A stretch of 61,011 bases of DNA from a virus (IMGVR_UViG_3300007538_000027:1-61011), one strand, 5' to 3'; shown: positions 1 through 8,104, numbered from the stretch's first letter. The notes: a model not told the origin generated them from the sequence alone. Translations and numbers: made by a program.

Positions 1-543
1 AATGTATGTAACATAGAACTTCAAGTTAATGGCGATGATATAGCAGATGTAACTATGGTAGATATATTCTGTTGTGAAGGTGATATTAGTGCTGAAATAT
101 ATGAAGAATTTATGTATTTATTTGTGGACAAAGAAGGAGAAAGTATGGCAAAATTAAGTGAACGTAAGACATCGATAAATTGGGAATTATCACAAACAAT
201 CAGCGCCGCTGACATTCAAAACCTTAAAGGAGAAACAAACATGACTACAAACAATACAGGTACCCTGCGCACATTGAATCTTACCCTTGTAGATAACAAC
301 CCTAACCTAAAGGTTGCACAGAAAGTTGTATTCCAGAAGTTAGGCCATATGACTGAGCATAATGATGAACGTACTATCCAACAAATCCTTATGTCAGGTG
401 AAGTGGCAGAGGCTCTAGTAAAACATAATGATAATCGTGTGAAAGTAGTAGACAAAGCTATCCAACGTGCCACAGGTCGTGATGTTAAGCTAGAAGAAGT
501 AGAAATCTTCGACTTAGATTGGCAAGTGGTTCGTGTAGCGTAG
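1..543 (+). CDS. Hypothetical protein, 5' end outside the window or internal start
   Basis: The frame is open from the first base to the TAG at 541-543, so the gene may begin before the window. Two internal ATGs have good ribosome sites: 145 (AAGGAG, spacing 4) and 241 (AAAGGAG, spacing 8). The start at 241 gives a compact 100-residue basic/acidic protein beginning MTTNNTGTLRTLNLTL, and I think it is at least one of the products. No known family is recognised. A hairpin terminator follows at 558-590. Confidence 0.6.
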   Translation, partial: NVCNIELQVNGDDIADVTMVDIFCCEGDISAEIYEEFMYLFVDKEGESMAKLSERKTSINWELSQTISAADIQNLKGETNMTTNNTGTLRTLNLTLVDNNPNLKVAQKVVFQKLGHMTEHNDERTIQQILMSGEVAEALVKHNDNRVKVVDKAIQRATGRDVKLEEVEIFDLDWQVVRVA

Positions 544-557
544 TTACAACAGGCGGT

Positions 558-590
558 AAGCCTACTGGAAATCTCTGGTAGGTTTTATAA
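558..590 (+). terminator. Rho-independent terminator
   Basis: Inverted repeat AAGCCTAC/GTAGGTTT with a 12-base loop, followed by a T/A-rich tail, lies directly after the stop at 543. The tail is mixed, so termination may be partial and feed the membrane-protein genes downstream. Confidence 0.55.
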
Positions 591-604
591 TTTTAGGAGT
601 AAAT

Positions 605-1633
605 ATGTACATACAGTATCTAATAATTATGCTACCTGCATTACTAGTAACCTTATATGGTTATCATAAAACTAAAGATGTGGGTATGTACGGAAAAGTT
701 AATAGTAAAGAACTTGTAATATCCTTGGTAGCAAACGCACTACTAGGTGGACTAATGATTTTAATATTAAATATGTGGATACTAGAGCAAGTATCTGATA
801 GTTATATATTAAATGGAAAAGTAACTAATAAATATAAGGATACAGTTGGTTGCGAACACTCTTACCAAGTGTGTACTACATCAGGTAAAACAACTATATG
901 CACAACCCACTATGAACACTTTGAAGATTATGATTGGGTTGTTGAAACTTCTGTAGGTTCTTTGATTATAGATAGAGAAGATAGACAAGGGGAAACCACA
1001 CCACAAAGATTCATAAAGGTTATTGTAGGAGAACCTGCAAGTATGGAGTTTCATTTTAACAATTATTTATTGGCAGATAAAGAAAGTCTGTTCTTGCAAA
1101 ACTCTGAAACACCAAGTAATATACAACAACCTAGGGTTTATGACTATTATAGAACCAAGCATATAGTAGGTTCTGTGAGTTTACCTAATGTTGAAAAACA
1201 ATTAGATTTACTATTGCAAGGTAAAAGGTTTAATGTTAAAGTAGTTGCCTTGAATAACAGACCAGTGGAGGATTTCTACTCTGTAATGTCAGCTTGGATT
1301 GGAGGTAAGATTAACGATGTGATTCTTGTAGTTAGTTTAGACGAAAATGGAGTAGTATTATGGAGTAAAGTTAATACATATGCTAAAGGGTATAAGAACC
1401 AGATGTTGCTTAAAGACTTAGAATATTTAACAGAAGGAAAGGTGTTCAATGAAGATTTAGTGACAAAGCAAATATCCCTAATCACAAAGCAGTTTTTAAT
1501 TTTAGATGAACAAGAATTTGAAGAGAAATTAGAACTAGTAGAGATACCCATGTGGTTATTGATATTAGTGGTTCTAATTAACATTGGATTAAGTGTAGGA
1601 ATACACATTAAAATGACGAAAGAGGACTTATAA
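605..1633 (+). CDS. Membrane protein with central soluble domain
   Basis: 342 residues behind TTTTAGGAG at 7-base spacing. Hydrophobic segments lie at about residues 3-18 and 36-58 and again near the C-terminus (about 316-335), with a roughly 250-residue polar domain between them. That domain has cysteines near residues 83-103 (VGCEHSYQVC...TICTTHYEH), which could bind metal or form disulfides if exported. No family is recognised. It is followed with no gap by another membrane-anchored protein at 1634, so the two probably work together at the envelope. Confidence 0.75.
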   Translation: MYIQYLIIMLPALLVTLYGYHKTKDVGMYGKVNSKELVISLVANALLGGLMILILNMWILEQVSDSYILNGKVTNKYKDTVGCEHSYQVCTTSGKTTICTTHYEHFEDYDWVVETSVGSLIIDREDRQGETTPQRFIKVIVGEPASMEFHFNNYLLADKESLFLQNSETPSNIQQPRVYDYYRTKHIVGSVSLPNVEKQLDLLLQGKRFNVKVVALNNRPVEDFYSVMSAWIGGKINDVILVVSLDENGVVLWSKVNTYAKGYKNQMLLKDLEYLTEGKVFNEDLVTKQISLITKQFLILDEQEFEEKLELVEIPMWLLILVVLINIGLSVGIHIKMTKEDL

Positions 1634-2182
1634 ATGAAAGCATTCTTAATTGGTTTAGTTGTGGTAATGCTGTTAGTAGCTACGACTTTAGTAGGTAGTT
1701 ACATTACAGGGGTTAACTCTGGCGCTAAATTTGAAGCTAACGTAGAGAAGTTTGATAAAGCTAGTGCTAATACTTTATCAGCGTATACTATGAAGCTGAA
1801 GGAAGCTGCCAAGGTACCTGAGAAGTATGTAGAGGCATTACAAGGAATTATCAAACAAACCTTTGAAGGGCGTTATGGTGATGATGGGAGTAAAGCCGCA
1901 TTCCAGTGGATTAAAGAGAACAACATCCCACTAGATCCTAGTGTGTATACTAAACTTCAAAGTATTATTGATGCTGGTCGAGAAGAATTTAAATTGAGTC
2001 AAGACCGTAAACTAGAATATTGTTCTCAGTACGAGATTGCACGTAATCAATTCTGGAGTGGTATGTGGTTGAATATTGCAGGGTATCCTAAGAAAGATAT
2101 TACTAAGTTATGTCAAGTAGTGATTGATAAGAGTACCACAGATAAGTTTAACACTGGCGTAGATGCCGTAGTGGATTTTTAA
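1634..2182 (+). CDS. Membrane-anchored LemA-like protein
   Basis: 182 residues. An N-terminal transmembrane or signal-anchor segment (about 3-22) is followed by a helical region. Layout and C-terminal pattern (a long helix, an Arg/Asn-rich turn, then FWSGMWLNIAGYPKKDI) resemble the LemA family, whose members have one N-terminal membrane helix and a helical bundle facing the periplasm. The match is by eye and weak; function of LemA proteins is itself poorly known. It starts on the base after the stop of the upstream membrane gene, so the pair is co-translated. Confidence 0.7.
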   Translation: MKAFLIGLVVVMLLVATTLVGSYITGVNSGAKFEANVEKFDKASANTLSAYTMKLKEAAKVPEKYVEALQGIIKQTFEGRYGDDGSKAAFQWIKENNIPLDPSVYTKLQSIIDAGREEFKLSQDRKLEYCSQYEIARNQFWSGMWLNIAGYPKKDITKLCQVVIDKSTTDKFNTGVDAVVDF

Positions 2183-2191
2183 AGTAACTAT

Positions 2192-2461
2192 ATGAGAAAA
2201 CATTATATCTTTAATCACAAAGTTAAATTAGTTGATAACGGATTCGATTATTGTGATACTTGGGATGTTTATAATTGCACCTCTCACAGTTTAAATTGGG
2301 GCAGTTATAATGAAGATGATTGCTTATTACAAATAGTAGAAAGTCTAGACTCATGTTATTACTCTCAACTTACTGAAGGTTATGAAGGCATAAGTAGTAT
2401 TAAAGTATGCAAATGGTTAGCTGATAAAGGTATTACGTGGGAGTTTATTAGAATACCTTAG
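2192..2461 (+). CDS. Small hypothetical protein
   Basis: 89 residues, starting 9 bases after the preceding stop with only a poor ribosome site (TAAAG), so it is probably translationally coupled. It is rich in Cys, Trp and Asp. No recognised domain. A strong terminator follows at 2483. Confidence 0.6.
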   Translation: MRKHYIFNHKVKLVDNGFDYCDTWDVYNCTSHSLNWGSYNEDDCLLQIVESLDSCYYSQLTEGYEGISSIKVCKWLADKGITWEFIRIP

Positions 2462-2482
2462 TGACAATTTAAATAATAATAG

Positions 2483-2516
2483 AAGCCCTGACTTAAAGCT
2501 GTAGGGCTTTTCTTTT
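2483..2516 (+). terminator. Rho-independent terminator
   Basis: Perfect 7-bp stem AAGCCCT/AGGGCTT with a 13-base loop followed by TTCTTTT. It ends the membrane-protein unit and insulates the early region on its right. Confidence 0.8.
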
Positions 2517-2939
2517 AGTTGTAATACCATTTACTACCTAATCTAATATAACGTTGTATAGGGCGTTACAGGAGGTATCACTGACTAAGGTAAAAACTAC
2601 GCGGTACGAAATTCATATATTGAAAGATCAAAAGTAAAACTGACGAAGGTTAATTTAATAAGTAAAATCAAGAATTAACAAAGCATAATTTGAGATCCTC
2701 CAACCACTTTACAAAAACACCTAGTCACACTCAGTCGATTATTATAGAAATCCACTAATTTTACTCTGAATAATAATCATTATCATTTACCAAATTTAAA
2801 GTAGCATCCCGTATTATTAAGCCCCTCGGATAGTATCCTTTGGTAACCTGAAGTTTATAGACGTTCTCGTCTTTCGATATAAAACATTATACATAATTAA
2901 ATTAAGAATACAACACCATTACATAAATAAATTTACCTG
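2517..2939. other. Non-coding intergenic region
   Basis: No gene with a start and ribosome site is visible in these roughly 420 bases. The stretch holds a Fur-like palindrome (2771-2785), a small perfect hairpin GGATA-G-TATCC (2828-2838) and a GACG/CGTC hairpin near 2860-2872. It ends in the promoter of the denV-like gene. The length is unusual for this otherwise tight genome. Confidence 0.5.
2771..2785. promoter_or_regulatory. Fur-box-like palindrome
   Basis: TAATAATCATTATCA differs at one position from the 7-1-7 Fur consensus TGATAATNATTATCA. It lies about 160 bp upstream of the denV promoter, too far for simple repression of that promoter. Related sites occur at 11121, 11363 and 12656. 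Confidence 0.4.
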
Positions 2940-2968
2940 TTTACTTTTGTTTTATCCTTCTATATAGT
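2940..2968 (+). promoter_or_regulatory. Sigma70-type promoter for denV-like gene
   Basis: TTTACT, 17-bp spacer, TATAGT; the start codon lies 36 bp downstream of the -10. Confidence 0.6.
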
Positions 2969-3004
2969 GGACGTAATTAAACAACACTTAACAAGGTTTA
3001 CAGT

Positions 3005-3484
3005 ATGACACGTATTAACACGGTTCACCCGTCCGACTTAACAAACGAATGGCTGATCGCAGAATGGCGAGAATTGCCGCGCATTGTAAACGAGCTAGAA
3101 AAACACCCGCAAAGATTTAACATTAATAAAATACCTGATCAATATACTTTAAATACGGGTCATGTAATGTTTTTCAGGGATAAACTTCTATACCTTGCAA
3201 GACGTCACAGATTAATCAGAAAGGAATTAAGAAAACGCGGCACTACTTTTAATTCTAAAATTAAAGTTAATCTGTATTACTTGACACCACACTTAAAGAG
3301 TGTAGCTTGTAACGATTGGACGCCCTCACAAGCTGATCATGGCATTTTAATTGAGAGACTGCAAGAACGCTTTGACCTCAGAAAGAAAGCCTACCATGTG
3401 ACGTTTGAAGGTGTTAAACATGTTATTGATTGTGAGAGATCATTCAATTGGTATTGTGGGAAGTTTTTATCAAAGTATTTTTAA
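3005..3484 (+). CDS. denV: Pyrimidine-dimer DNA glycosylase/AP lyase (endonuclease V, DenV-like)
   Basis: 159 residues, close to T4 DenV (138) with a longer C-terminus. The N-terminus MTRIN...LIAEWRELPR matches the T4 enzyme almost residue for residue. Thr2, whose amino group is the nucleophile after Met removal, and the catalytic Glu23 next to Arg22 are both present; a later GHVMFFRDKL matches the T4 GHVTFFYDKL region. The enzyme cuts the glycosidic bond of UV-induced thymine dimers and then nicks the abasic site. It has its own sigma70-type promoter and is the first gene of the rightward small-gene region. Confidence 0.93.
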   Translation: MTRINTVHPSDLTNEWLIAEWRELPRIVNELEKHPQRFNINKIPDQYTLNTGHVMFFRDKLLYLARRHRLIRKELRKRGTTFNSKIKVNLYYLTPHLKSVACNDWTPSQADHGILIERLQERFDLRKKAYHVTFEGVKHVIDCERSFNWYCGKFLSKYF

Positions 3485-3491
3485 ATAAACC

Positions 3492-3519
3492 TTGCCATTA
3501 ATAACGGGGCTGATATACT
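3492..3519 (+). promoter_or_regulatory. Sigma70-type promoter
   Basis: TTGCCA, 16-bp spacer, TATACT preceded by TGA (extended -10 like). It drives the gene at 3563. Confidence 0.65.
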
Positions 3520-3562
3520 AGCACCAAGTTAAACAAACAATCAGCCAATTAAGGGTGCTACT

Positions 3563-3949
3563 ATGTCAAAGTATCAAGTTACATTCAATTTAATTTTTCG
3601 TGAACAAGACTACTATAACGAAGGCTGTGATTCTGACAGTGGGATCACTGAATGGTTAGATGAACCGATCATTATTGAATCTGACACGGTACCTGAGTTA
3701 TTAAAGTCGGTGCAAGATTACTTCAATGTCGAGGCTAACGGCCTCTTATTAAATAGCTGTGATGAGATCGGGCGGTTAGATGTACAAACGTACACTAAAG
3801 GAACAAAAGGTTTTAAATGTGCTTACAAGCGATATAAGGAAGTCTTTCAACTTGGTCAATGCGTGTTATGGTTAAACAACATCAGCGGAACAGTGATCAA
3901 GCTGCCTGAAGCCGTGGATCTTTCTATCTATGAGGGCCTATATATATAA
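3563..3949 (+). CDS. Hypothetical early protein
   Basis: 128 residues, acidic, with its own promoter 44 bp upstream and a weak ribosome site (AAGGGTG). Beta-rich pattern with no catalytic motif I can name. It is monocistronic: the next gene has its own promoter at 3978. Confidence 0.7.
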   Translation: MSKYQVTFNLIFREQDYYNEGCDSDSGITEWLDEPIIIESDTVPELLKSVQDYFNVEANGLLLNSCDEIGRLDVQTYTKGTKGFKCAYKRYKEVFQLGQCVLWLNNISGTVIKLPEAVDLSIYEGLYI

Positions 3950-3977
3950 CACCTTTGCTATCTTCATAAAATAACCC

Positions 3978-4005
3978 TTGCACTTTAATTTAAGCCGTGT
4001 ATCAT
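3978..4005 (+). promoter_or_regulatory. Sigma70-type promoter overlapped by a dyad
   Basis: TTGCAC, 16-bp spacer, TATCAT. The -10 lies inside the left arm of the perfect 10-bp inverted repeat at 3995-4024. Confidence 0.6.
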
Positions 4006-4024
4006 TACTAACATTGATACACGG
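3995..4024. repeat. Perfect 10-bp inverted repeat, candidate operator
   Basis: CCGTGTATCA, 10-base loop, TGATACACGG. The left arm covers the -10 hexamer and the right arm covers the expected transcription start, so the mRNA would contain only one arm; a protein-binding operator fits better than an RNA hairpin. Confidence 0.55.
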
Positions 4025-4054
4025 TAATTAATCCAGTAATAAAGAGGCTTTAAA

Positions 4055-4222
4055 ATGTTTATAATGAAATCAAATGGTCGTCACGCCGTACCTTTGGCAG
4101 ATTCAAGAGACATTGAATTATTGCATACTATAGGTGCAGGTCACATAGCACTATTAATTGATGGTAAGGCTGTATTAACTCGCTTAGTTGATAGCGGTTA
4201 CTTAACAGAAGGAAGTTATTAG
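4055..4222 (+). CDS. Small hypothetical protein
   Basis: 55 residues (begins MFIMKSNGRHAVPLADSRD, ends YLTEGSY) behind the ribosome site AAAGAGG. First gene of a three-gene unit (4055, 4224, 4403) driven by the dyad-overlapped promoter. No recognised family. Confidence 0.6.
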   Translation: MFIMKSNGRHAVPLADSRDIELLHTIGAGHIALLIDGKAVLTRLVDSGYLTEGSY

Positions 4223-4223
4223 A

Positions 4224-4388
4224 ATGAAAAACTTACACGCTAATTTAGAATCACTTTATCTTGATTATGTAAATAATTTTATATCAGTACTTGGGTTCGC
4301 TCATCATTACGGTTTAGAATATGATCACGCTAGACAGTTGATTGAACTATCCAAGGCAATAACAGAACGTGGACACACTGATAAATAA
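4224..4388 (+). CDS. Small hypothetical protein
   Basis: 54 residues, one base after the preceding stop, so translationally coupled. Helical, begins MKNLHANLESLYLDYV. No recognised family. Confidence 0.55.
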   Translation: MKNLHANLESLYLDYVNNFISVLGFAHHYGLEYDHARQLIELSKAITERGHTDK

Positions 4389-4402
4389 TAAGGATCTATA
4401 TC

Positions 4403-4606
4403 ATGACATTATCACAGATTAAAGAAGCCATTGCAGAAGGTAAACTTGTCCACTGGTCAAATGATAGTTATCGGGTAATCAAACATAGAGTATTTGAGGA
4501 TCATTATCTAATACGTTGCCTTGCAAATAACGCTTGCACTGGTTTAGAGTACAAAGGTACTTTACAAGGTGATGAAAAAGATTTTTATGTTAAGGATATA
4601 AAATAA
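4403..4606 (+). CDS. Small hypothetical protein
   Basis: 67 residues behind AAGGAT. Third gene of the unit; the next promoter begins 5 bp after its stop. No recognised family. Confidence 0.6.
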   Translation: MTLSQIKEAIAEGKLVHWSNDSYRVIKHRVFEDHYLIRCLANNACTGLEYKGTLQGDEKDFYVKDIK

Positions 4607-4610
4607 AAGT

Positions 4611-4638
4611 TTGACATTATAAATCATTACTGTATATT
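4611..4638 (+). promoter_or_regulatory. Sigma70-type promoter
   Basis: TTGACA, 16-bp spacer, TATATT. The -10 surroundings (ACTGTATATTGA) are identical to those of the promoter at 6575. Confidence 0.75.
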
Positions 4639-4673
4639 GAACCAATCGAAACAACAATAAGGTTTTACCCGTT

Positions 4674-4811
4674 ATGAATAATTACCAAGCAAGTTTTACT
4701 AATCAGCGCCAAATAACGTTCCCTTGTGCTAATTTACATGCTGCTAAATTGGAGGCTAAACAGTACGCCATTAAGCACAATTTGTATGTTAGTAATGTTA
4801 AGCAACGATGA
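4674..4811 (+). CDS. Small hypothetical protein
   Basis: 45 residues (begins MNNYQASFTNQRQITFP) with its own strong promoter and a modest AAGG ribosome site. Basic. No recognised family. Confidence 0.55.
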   Translation: MNNYQASFTNQRQITFPCANLHAAKLEAKQYAIKHNLYVSNVKQR

Positions 4812-4831
4812 TGAATAATCTAAAATAAACC

Positions 4832-4859
4832 TAGACAACGTTAAAACAATATGTATAAT
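4832..4859 (+). promoter_or_regulatory. Sigma70-type promoter with leader hairpin
   Basis: TAGACA, 16-bp spacer, TATAAT. A hairpin GGCA-ATGA-TGCC (4875-4886) starts about 9 bases into the predicted transcript, as in the leader at 7617. Confidence 0.65.
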
Positions 4860-4913
4860 GTAACACACTGAAGCGGCAATGATGCCAAATAGATTAAAGA
4901 GAATTAGATTATT

Positions 4914-5303
4914 ATGAAAACATTACAATACTTGCAAAATGATTTATCAGAATTAAAAAGAAGTTTAGCCGAACTTAATGGTAACCTAGTGCATATGGGT
5001 GACGACCCAATGGCCTATTTTGAGGATGAAATCACAGGTCAGTATAATGATTTACTGGATGAACAGTACGGTGAAATGGTGAACGCCTTACCATTCTACT
5101 GTGGTTCCGCCGCTGACCTATGTGGAGACAAAGACCCTACTTTCTACCGTTGTGGTTTAAACGATTATGCTGATAGTGTAGATGTGTCAAGCTTTCAAGA
5201 GTACCAAGATGTACAGGAAGAAATTGAGACATTAGAATCTGATATTGAAGATCTTGAGAGTGAGATCGAAGATTTGGAAAATGAAGAAAGTGAGGAAGAT
5301 TAA
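4914..5303 (+). CDS. Acidic coiled-coil protein
   Basis: 129 residues, strongly acidic. N-terminal 20 residues and the last 35 (a Glu/Asp/Leu heptad-like stretch) look like coiled coils; a middle part carries several Cys. Small acidic early phage proteins sometimes mimic DNA or bind host enzymes, but nothing here proves that. Own promoter and leader hairpin. Confidence 0.7.
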   Translation: MKTLQYLQNDLSELKRSLAELNGNLVHMGDDPMAYFEDEITGQYNDLLDEQYGEMVNALPFYCGSAADLCGDKDPTFYRCGLNDYADSVDVSSFQEYQDVQEEIETLESDIEDLESEIEDLENEESEED

Positions 5304-5312
5304 AATATTTAG

Positions 5313-5340
5313 TTGACATTTATCAATAAGCCTTTAAACT
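5313..5340 (+). promoter_or_regulatory. Sigma70-type promoter
   Basis: TTGACA, 16-bp spacer, TAAACT. Its position fixes the start of the next gene at 5376, since the upstream in-frame ATG at 5313 lies inside the promoter. Confidence 0.65.
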
Positions 5341-5375
5341 TAACATTAAACCCCACACTTAAACAGGTGAATACC

Positions 5376-5744
5376 ATGACACGTAAAAACTTTAAGCCAG
5401 TAATCAAATCTTATCTTTTAACTGTATTAGCTGATGCCGACCATAAGATAGTTAACCCTAACGATACTGATTTAATCAAGTACGCAAAAGATCGATTTTA
5501 TAGTGAATATAAATTCCGTGTTGATCAAGTTGGTTTGCAGAAAGCTATGATCGATTGGTTGCAGGGGTTGGCTATTAATATAGATTTTTATTACTGTGAT
5601 ATTGAAAAGCTTTTGTTATCTTGGGGTGTGATTAATGGCAGTGAATCTGAATTAGTAATAGACAAACAACTTGATTTGTATTGGTCAAGAATTGCGGTTA
5701 ATTTACTAGAAATGTTTAACACGGTTAGCGGGGATCTAAAATAA
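5376..5744 (+). CDS. Hypothetical protein
   Basis: 122 residues (begins MTRKNFKPVIKSYL). The start at 5376 is chosen because it lies downstream of the promoter at 5313-5340 and behind CAGGTG. Stop and next start overlap (TAATG). No recognised family. Confidence 0.65.
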   Translation: MTRKNFKPVIKSYLLTVLADADHKIVNPNDTDLIKYAKDRFYSEYKFRVDQVGLQKAMIDWLQGLAINIDFYYCDIEKLLLSWGVINGSESELVIDKQLDLYWSRIAVNLLEMFNTVSGDLK

Positions 5745-6025
5745 TGAGCTTTATATCAGACATCCTAGACAAGTTACAGCAAGAAAATATCGATAACCGC
5801 CAACAACAAGTTAGTGATTTATACACTGGCTGGGGTGTGTTAACTTCTCCTTGCACAGATACTAAAGAAGTTTTAAAAGTATTGAATGCTGCTTTATCGG
5901 TAAGTGAAGTTATAAAAGAGCATCACACATCACCAGCAACGTTTTACAATCAATTCGTTGTTAATAGTACTGATGTTGTTGCCGTGTATTATTGCAAACG
6001 CTCGAATACAATTAAAGCCGTATAA
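5744..6025 (+). CDS. Hypothetical protein
   Basis: 93 residues, start overlaps the previous stop in TAATG, so translation is coupled. Helical N-terminus rich in Gln. No recognised family. Confidence 0.65.
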   Translation: MSFISDILDKLQQENIDNRQQQVSDLYTGWGVLTSPCTDTKEVLKVLNAALSVSEVIKEHHTSPATFYNQFVVNSTDVVAVYYCKRSNTIKAV

Positions 6026-6076
6026 TTAACTAATTTATTACCAACTTGTTACACTCACTATAGGATACAAATTAAA

Positions 6077-6232
6077 ATGTCAAACTTTGAGAAAATGAAC
6101 AAACCTTCACGTCAGTATGATGAACTGAAAACAGAACGTCTAAACAAAGACCGTAATTTATCGAAACGCCGCCAGAATGGGCAACAGTGTAAACAATGGC
6201 AACAATTCGATGGTGATGCAATTCAACTGTAA
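6077..6232 (+). CDS. Small basic hypothetical protein
   Basis: 51 residues, Lys/Arg/Gln-rich (centre LNKDRNLSKRRQNGQQ) ending in an acidic/hydrophobic tail. Weak ribosome site. Could bind nucleic acid; no family recognised. Confidence 0.5.
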   Translation: MSNFEKMNKPSRQYDELKTERLNKDRNLSKRRQNGQQCKQWQQFDGDAIQL

Positions 6233-6321
6233 ACGATAGCTGTTAACTGATAAGGGTTAGATAATAGCCCTTATTGTTAAACGTTATTAATCGCACCATA
6301 ATAAACAAGGTATATACTATC

Positions 6322-6591
6322 ATGTCAAAACTCATCACAAAGTCCATAGAACGTGCTGGTAAAGGTTTAATTGTATCAGGTGACATACAGTGTCAAGTGG
6401 AAGTTTGCCGCCTTGCTGGACGTTCTAGCTTCACTGTATTAATTGATGGAGTAGACAAAGGAGTGAGCAGGGCAGCGGCTTCTTATATGTGGCATTGGGT
6501 GCAAGATTACTTTAATGTTTATGAAATTGAAGAACCACCAAAACCGATAAAGAAAAGTAAAAAGAAAATAGTTGTTGACACAGTAAAATAA
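6322..6591 (+). CDS. Hypothetical protein with Lys-rich tail
   Basis: 89 residues from the ATG at 6322 (an upstream in-frame ATG at 6274 lacks a ribosome site). Ends in a Pro/Lys-rich tail KPIKKSKKKIVV. The next promoter overlaps its last codons. Confidence 0.6.
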   Translation: MSKLITKSIERAGKGLIVSGDIQCQVEVCRLAGRSSFTVLIDGVDKGVSRAAASYMWHWVQDYFNVYEIEEPPKPIKKSKKKIVVDTVK

Positions 6592-6602
6592 TACTGTATA
6601 TT
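6575..6602 (+). promoter_or_regulatory. Sigma70-type promoter
   Basis: TTGACA, 16-bp spacer, TATATT, overlapping the end of the upstream gene. Confidence 0.75.
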
Positions 6603-6638
6603 GATAGGTATTGAAGGCAACAATTAAAGGGTTTACAA

Positions 6639-6896
6639 ATGAAAAAGGTTAAATGTGATAACTGTAACGGTCGTGGGTATATCCACAATTTTAATCATGT
6701 TGCAAATGGTCTTTGTTTCAAATGTAACGGTAAAGGTATTGTTGATAGTTGTCTAACTAAAGCTTTTGTCTTCCCAATACCTACAAAAGAACAAGCAACT
6801 CAAGCTTTTAACGGTAGTGAGTACCATTGGGACCTTTTCCAACAAAAGTTTAATATAAATCCAAGAGATGCACTAAGTAACCTATATAAGGATTGA
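6639..6896 (+). CDS. Small DnaJ-type zinc-finger protein
   Basis: 85 residues. Two CxxCxGxG motifs (CDNCNGRG at 6-13, CFKCNGKG at 27-34) match the DnaJ central zinc finger and should bind one zinc ion. No J domain is present, so it is not a co-chaperone of the DnaJ type. A similar stand-alone finger occurs at 57598. Confidence 0.75.
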   Translation: MKKVKCDNCNGRGYIHNFNHVANGLCFKCNGKGIVDSCLTKAFVFPIPTKEQATQAFNGSEYHWDLFQQKFNINPRDALSNLYKD

Positions 6897-6900
6897 TTAA

Positions 6901-7101
6901 ATGACACTTTATAAAGTATGGTCACAAGATAGGCTATCTAACTATGGGTATGATATTGATAGCTTAGAACAATTACAACTTTTAGAGTTTGAAACTGATT
7001 TAAGCTGGTCTAGTGTAGTATCTACTAATGATATACAGCAATTTATTGAGTCAGTACATAATGAGACTAATGTTAAATTATCATATGCTTTTGCATTCTG
7101 A
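6901..7101 (+). CDS. Small hypothetical protein
   Basis: 66 residues, acidic, 4 bases after the zinc-finger gene and probably translated from the same mRNA. No recognised family. Confidence 0.6.
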   Translation: MTLYKVWSQDRLSNYGYDIDSLEQLQLLEFETDLSWSSVVSTNDIQQFIESVHNETNVKLSYAFAF

Positions 7102-7121
7102 TAACAACTTAAAAAGAAAAG

Positions 7122-7150
7122 TTGACAGTTAAATTTAGTCGTGTTCTAAT
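7122..7150 (+). promoter_or_regulatory. Sigma70-type promoter
   Basis: TTGACA, 17-bp spacer, TCTAAT. Confidence 0.7.
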
Positions 7151-7193
7151 GACTCTATTGAAACACAACACACCACTTTAAAGAGACTTAATC

Positions 7194-7376
7194 ATGAAAA
7201 ACTCAGAATTTGACGCAAACAAAAACGGCTTCACTTCATACACTATTAAACCCACGTTTAAACGTCCTCAGACACGTTTTGAGCGACTAAAAGCAACAAA
7301 GGTTATCAGTGTATTTAAATTTGTTTTATACGTCACTGTGGGCTTAATATTGATTAATTACTTTAATGGTGTTTAA
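7194..7376 (+). CDS. Small membrane protein
   Basis: 60 residues with a basic soluble N-terminus and one transmembrane segment near residues 39-57. First of two adjacent small membrane proteins under one promoter. Confidence 0.65.
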   Translation: MKNSEFDANKNGFTSYTIKPTFKRPQTRFERLKATKVISVFKFVLYVTVGLILINYFNGV

Positions 7377-7377
7377 C

Positions 7378-7566
7378 ATGAATATATTACTTAAAATCAA
7401 AACTTACTCACTGTATACAATTATGTTTATGTTGATCCCTTTTATTGTTGGAATTGTGCAAGATAACTTTGCGATGGCTGAATGGTCTGCTATAGTGATT
7501 ATCATTGCAGCGTTATCAGCTAGTGTGTTGGATATAGTCCAGTATATTAAATTAGACAGAGTTTAA
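7378..7566 (+). CDS. Small membrane protein
   Basis: 62 residues from the ATG at 7378, just after the preceding stop. Two transmembrane segments (about 8-26 and 35-54) joined by a short loop; a holin-like size and layout, but it sits far from the endolysin and in an early-looking region, so I do not call it a holin. Confidence 0.65.
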   Translation: MNILLKIKTYSLYTIMFMLIPFIVGIVQDNFAMAEWSAIVIIIAALSASVLDIVQYIKLDRV

Positions 7567-7574
7567 AATAAAGC

Positions 7575-7603
7575 TTGCACATTAAATAAAACTATGTTCT
7601 AAT
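7575..7603 (+). promoter_or_regulatory. Sigma70-type promoter with leader hairpin
   Basis: TTGCAC, 17-bp spacer, TCTAAT. A leader hairpin GGCA-ATGG-TGCC (7617-7628) follows about 8 bases into the transcript. Confidence 0.7.
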
Positions 7604-7652
7604 GTCTGTGTTGATTGGCAATGGTGCCGAAGATTAAGAAGGGTTAAAGATT

Positions 7653-7931
7653 ATGTATGACTTATCAGTTCAATTTACCTTATCAGGGCACTCTGTTTTA
7701 ACTTTTCCAACGTTAAAACATTTAAAAGATTTCATTAAGCAGGGTATCAATGATAGTAGTTTTAAATCACTTGATAGTGTAATATCATGCCGTGAAGGTT
7801 CAAGTTGTAGTAATCTAGTAGATGTAACTAAATGGATTTTTGAGTCTTATTATTCAAGTCATGCTACTAAATCAGAAAAATCTTATATAGAAAAGCGTTT
7901 TAACTTTAACATAAACAAAGGTACTAAATAA
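7653..7931 (+). CDS. Hypothetical protein
   Basis: 92 residues behind AAGGGTTAAAG. First gene of a three-gene unit (7653, 7931, 8107). No recognised family. Confidence 0.65.
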   Translation: MYDLSVQFTLSGHSVLTFPTLKHLKDFIKQGINDSSFKSLDSVISCREGSSCSNLVDVTKWIFESYYSSHATKSEKSYIEKRFNFNINKGTK

Positions 7932-8104
7932 TGAAAACATCTAACATTATCACACTAACTTCAACACGAGAACTTGCACGTAAATTTATACGTGATGCAA
8001 AAGAAGCAGGGATCACAGGTTTTAATCAGCCAAGCAAAGCTTATGGTAAGTGGTTTGTTGAGAGTAAGCCAAAAGAAGTGTTGACACTTAAGAAAGGAGC
8101 ATGA
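7931..8104 (+). CDS. Small basic hypothetical protein
   Basis: 57 residues, start overlapping the previous stop (TAATG). Rich in Lys, Thr and Ala. No recognised family. Confidence 0.6.
   Translation: MKTSNIITLTSTRELARKFIRDAKEAGITGFNQPSKAYGKWFVESKPKEVLTLKKGA

Noticed and set aside
6053-6064. ACTCACTATAGG, identical to 12 bases of the T7 RNA polymerase promoter
   Set aside because: The upstream recognition part is shifted by a missing base, no second copy exists and no phage-type RNA polymerase gene is in the window; chance.
7378-7566. Holin
   Set aside because: Two transmembrane segments fit, but it is in the early region and 20 kb from the endolysin.
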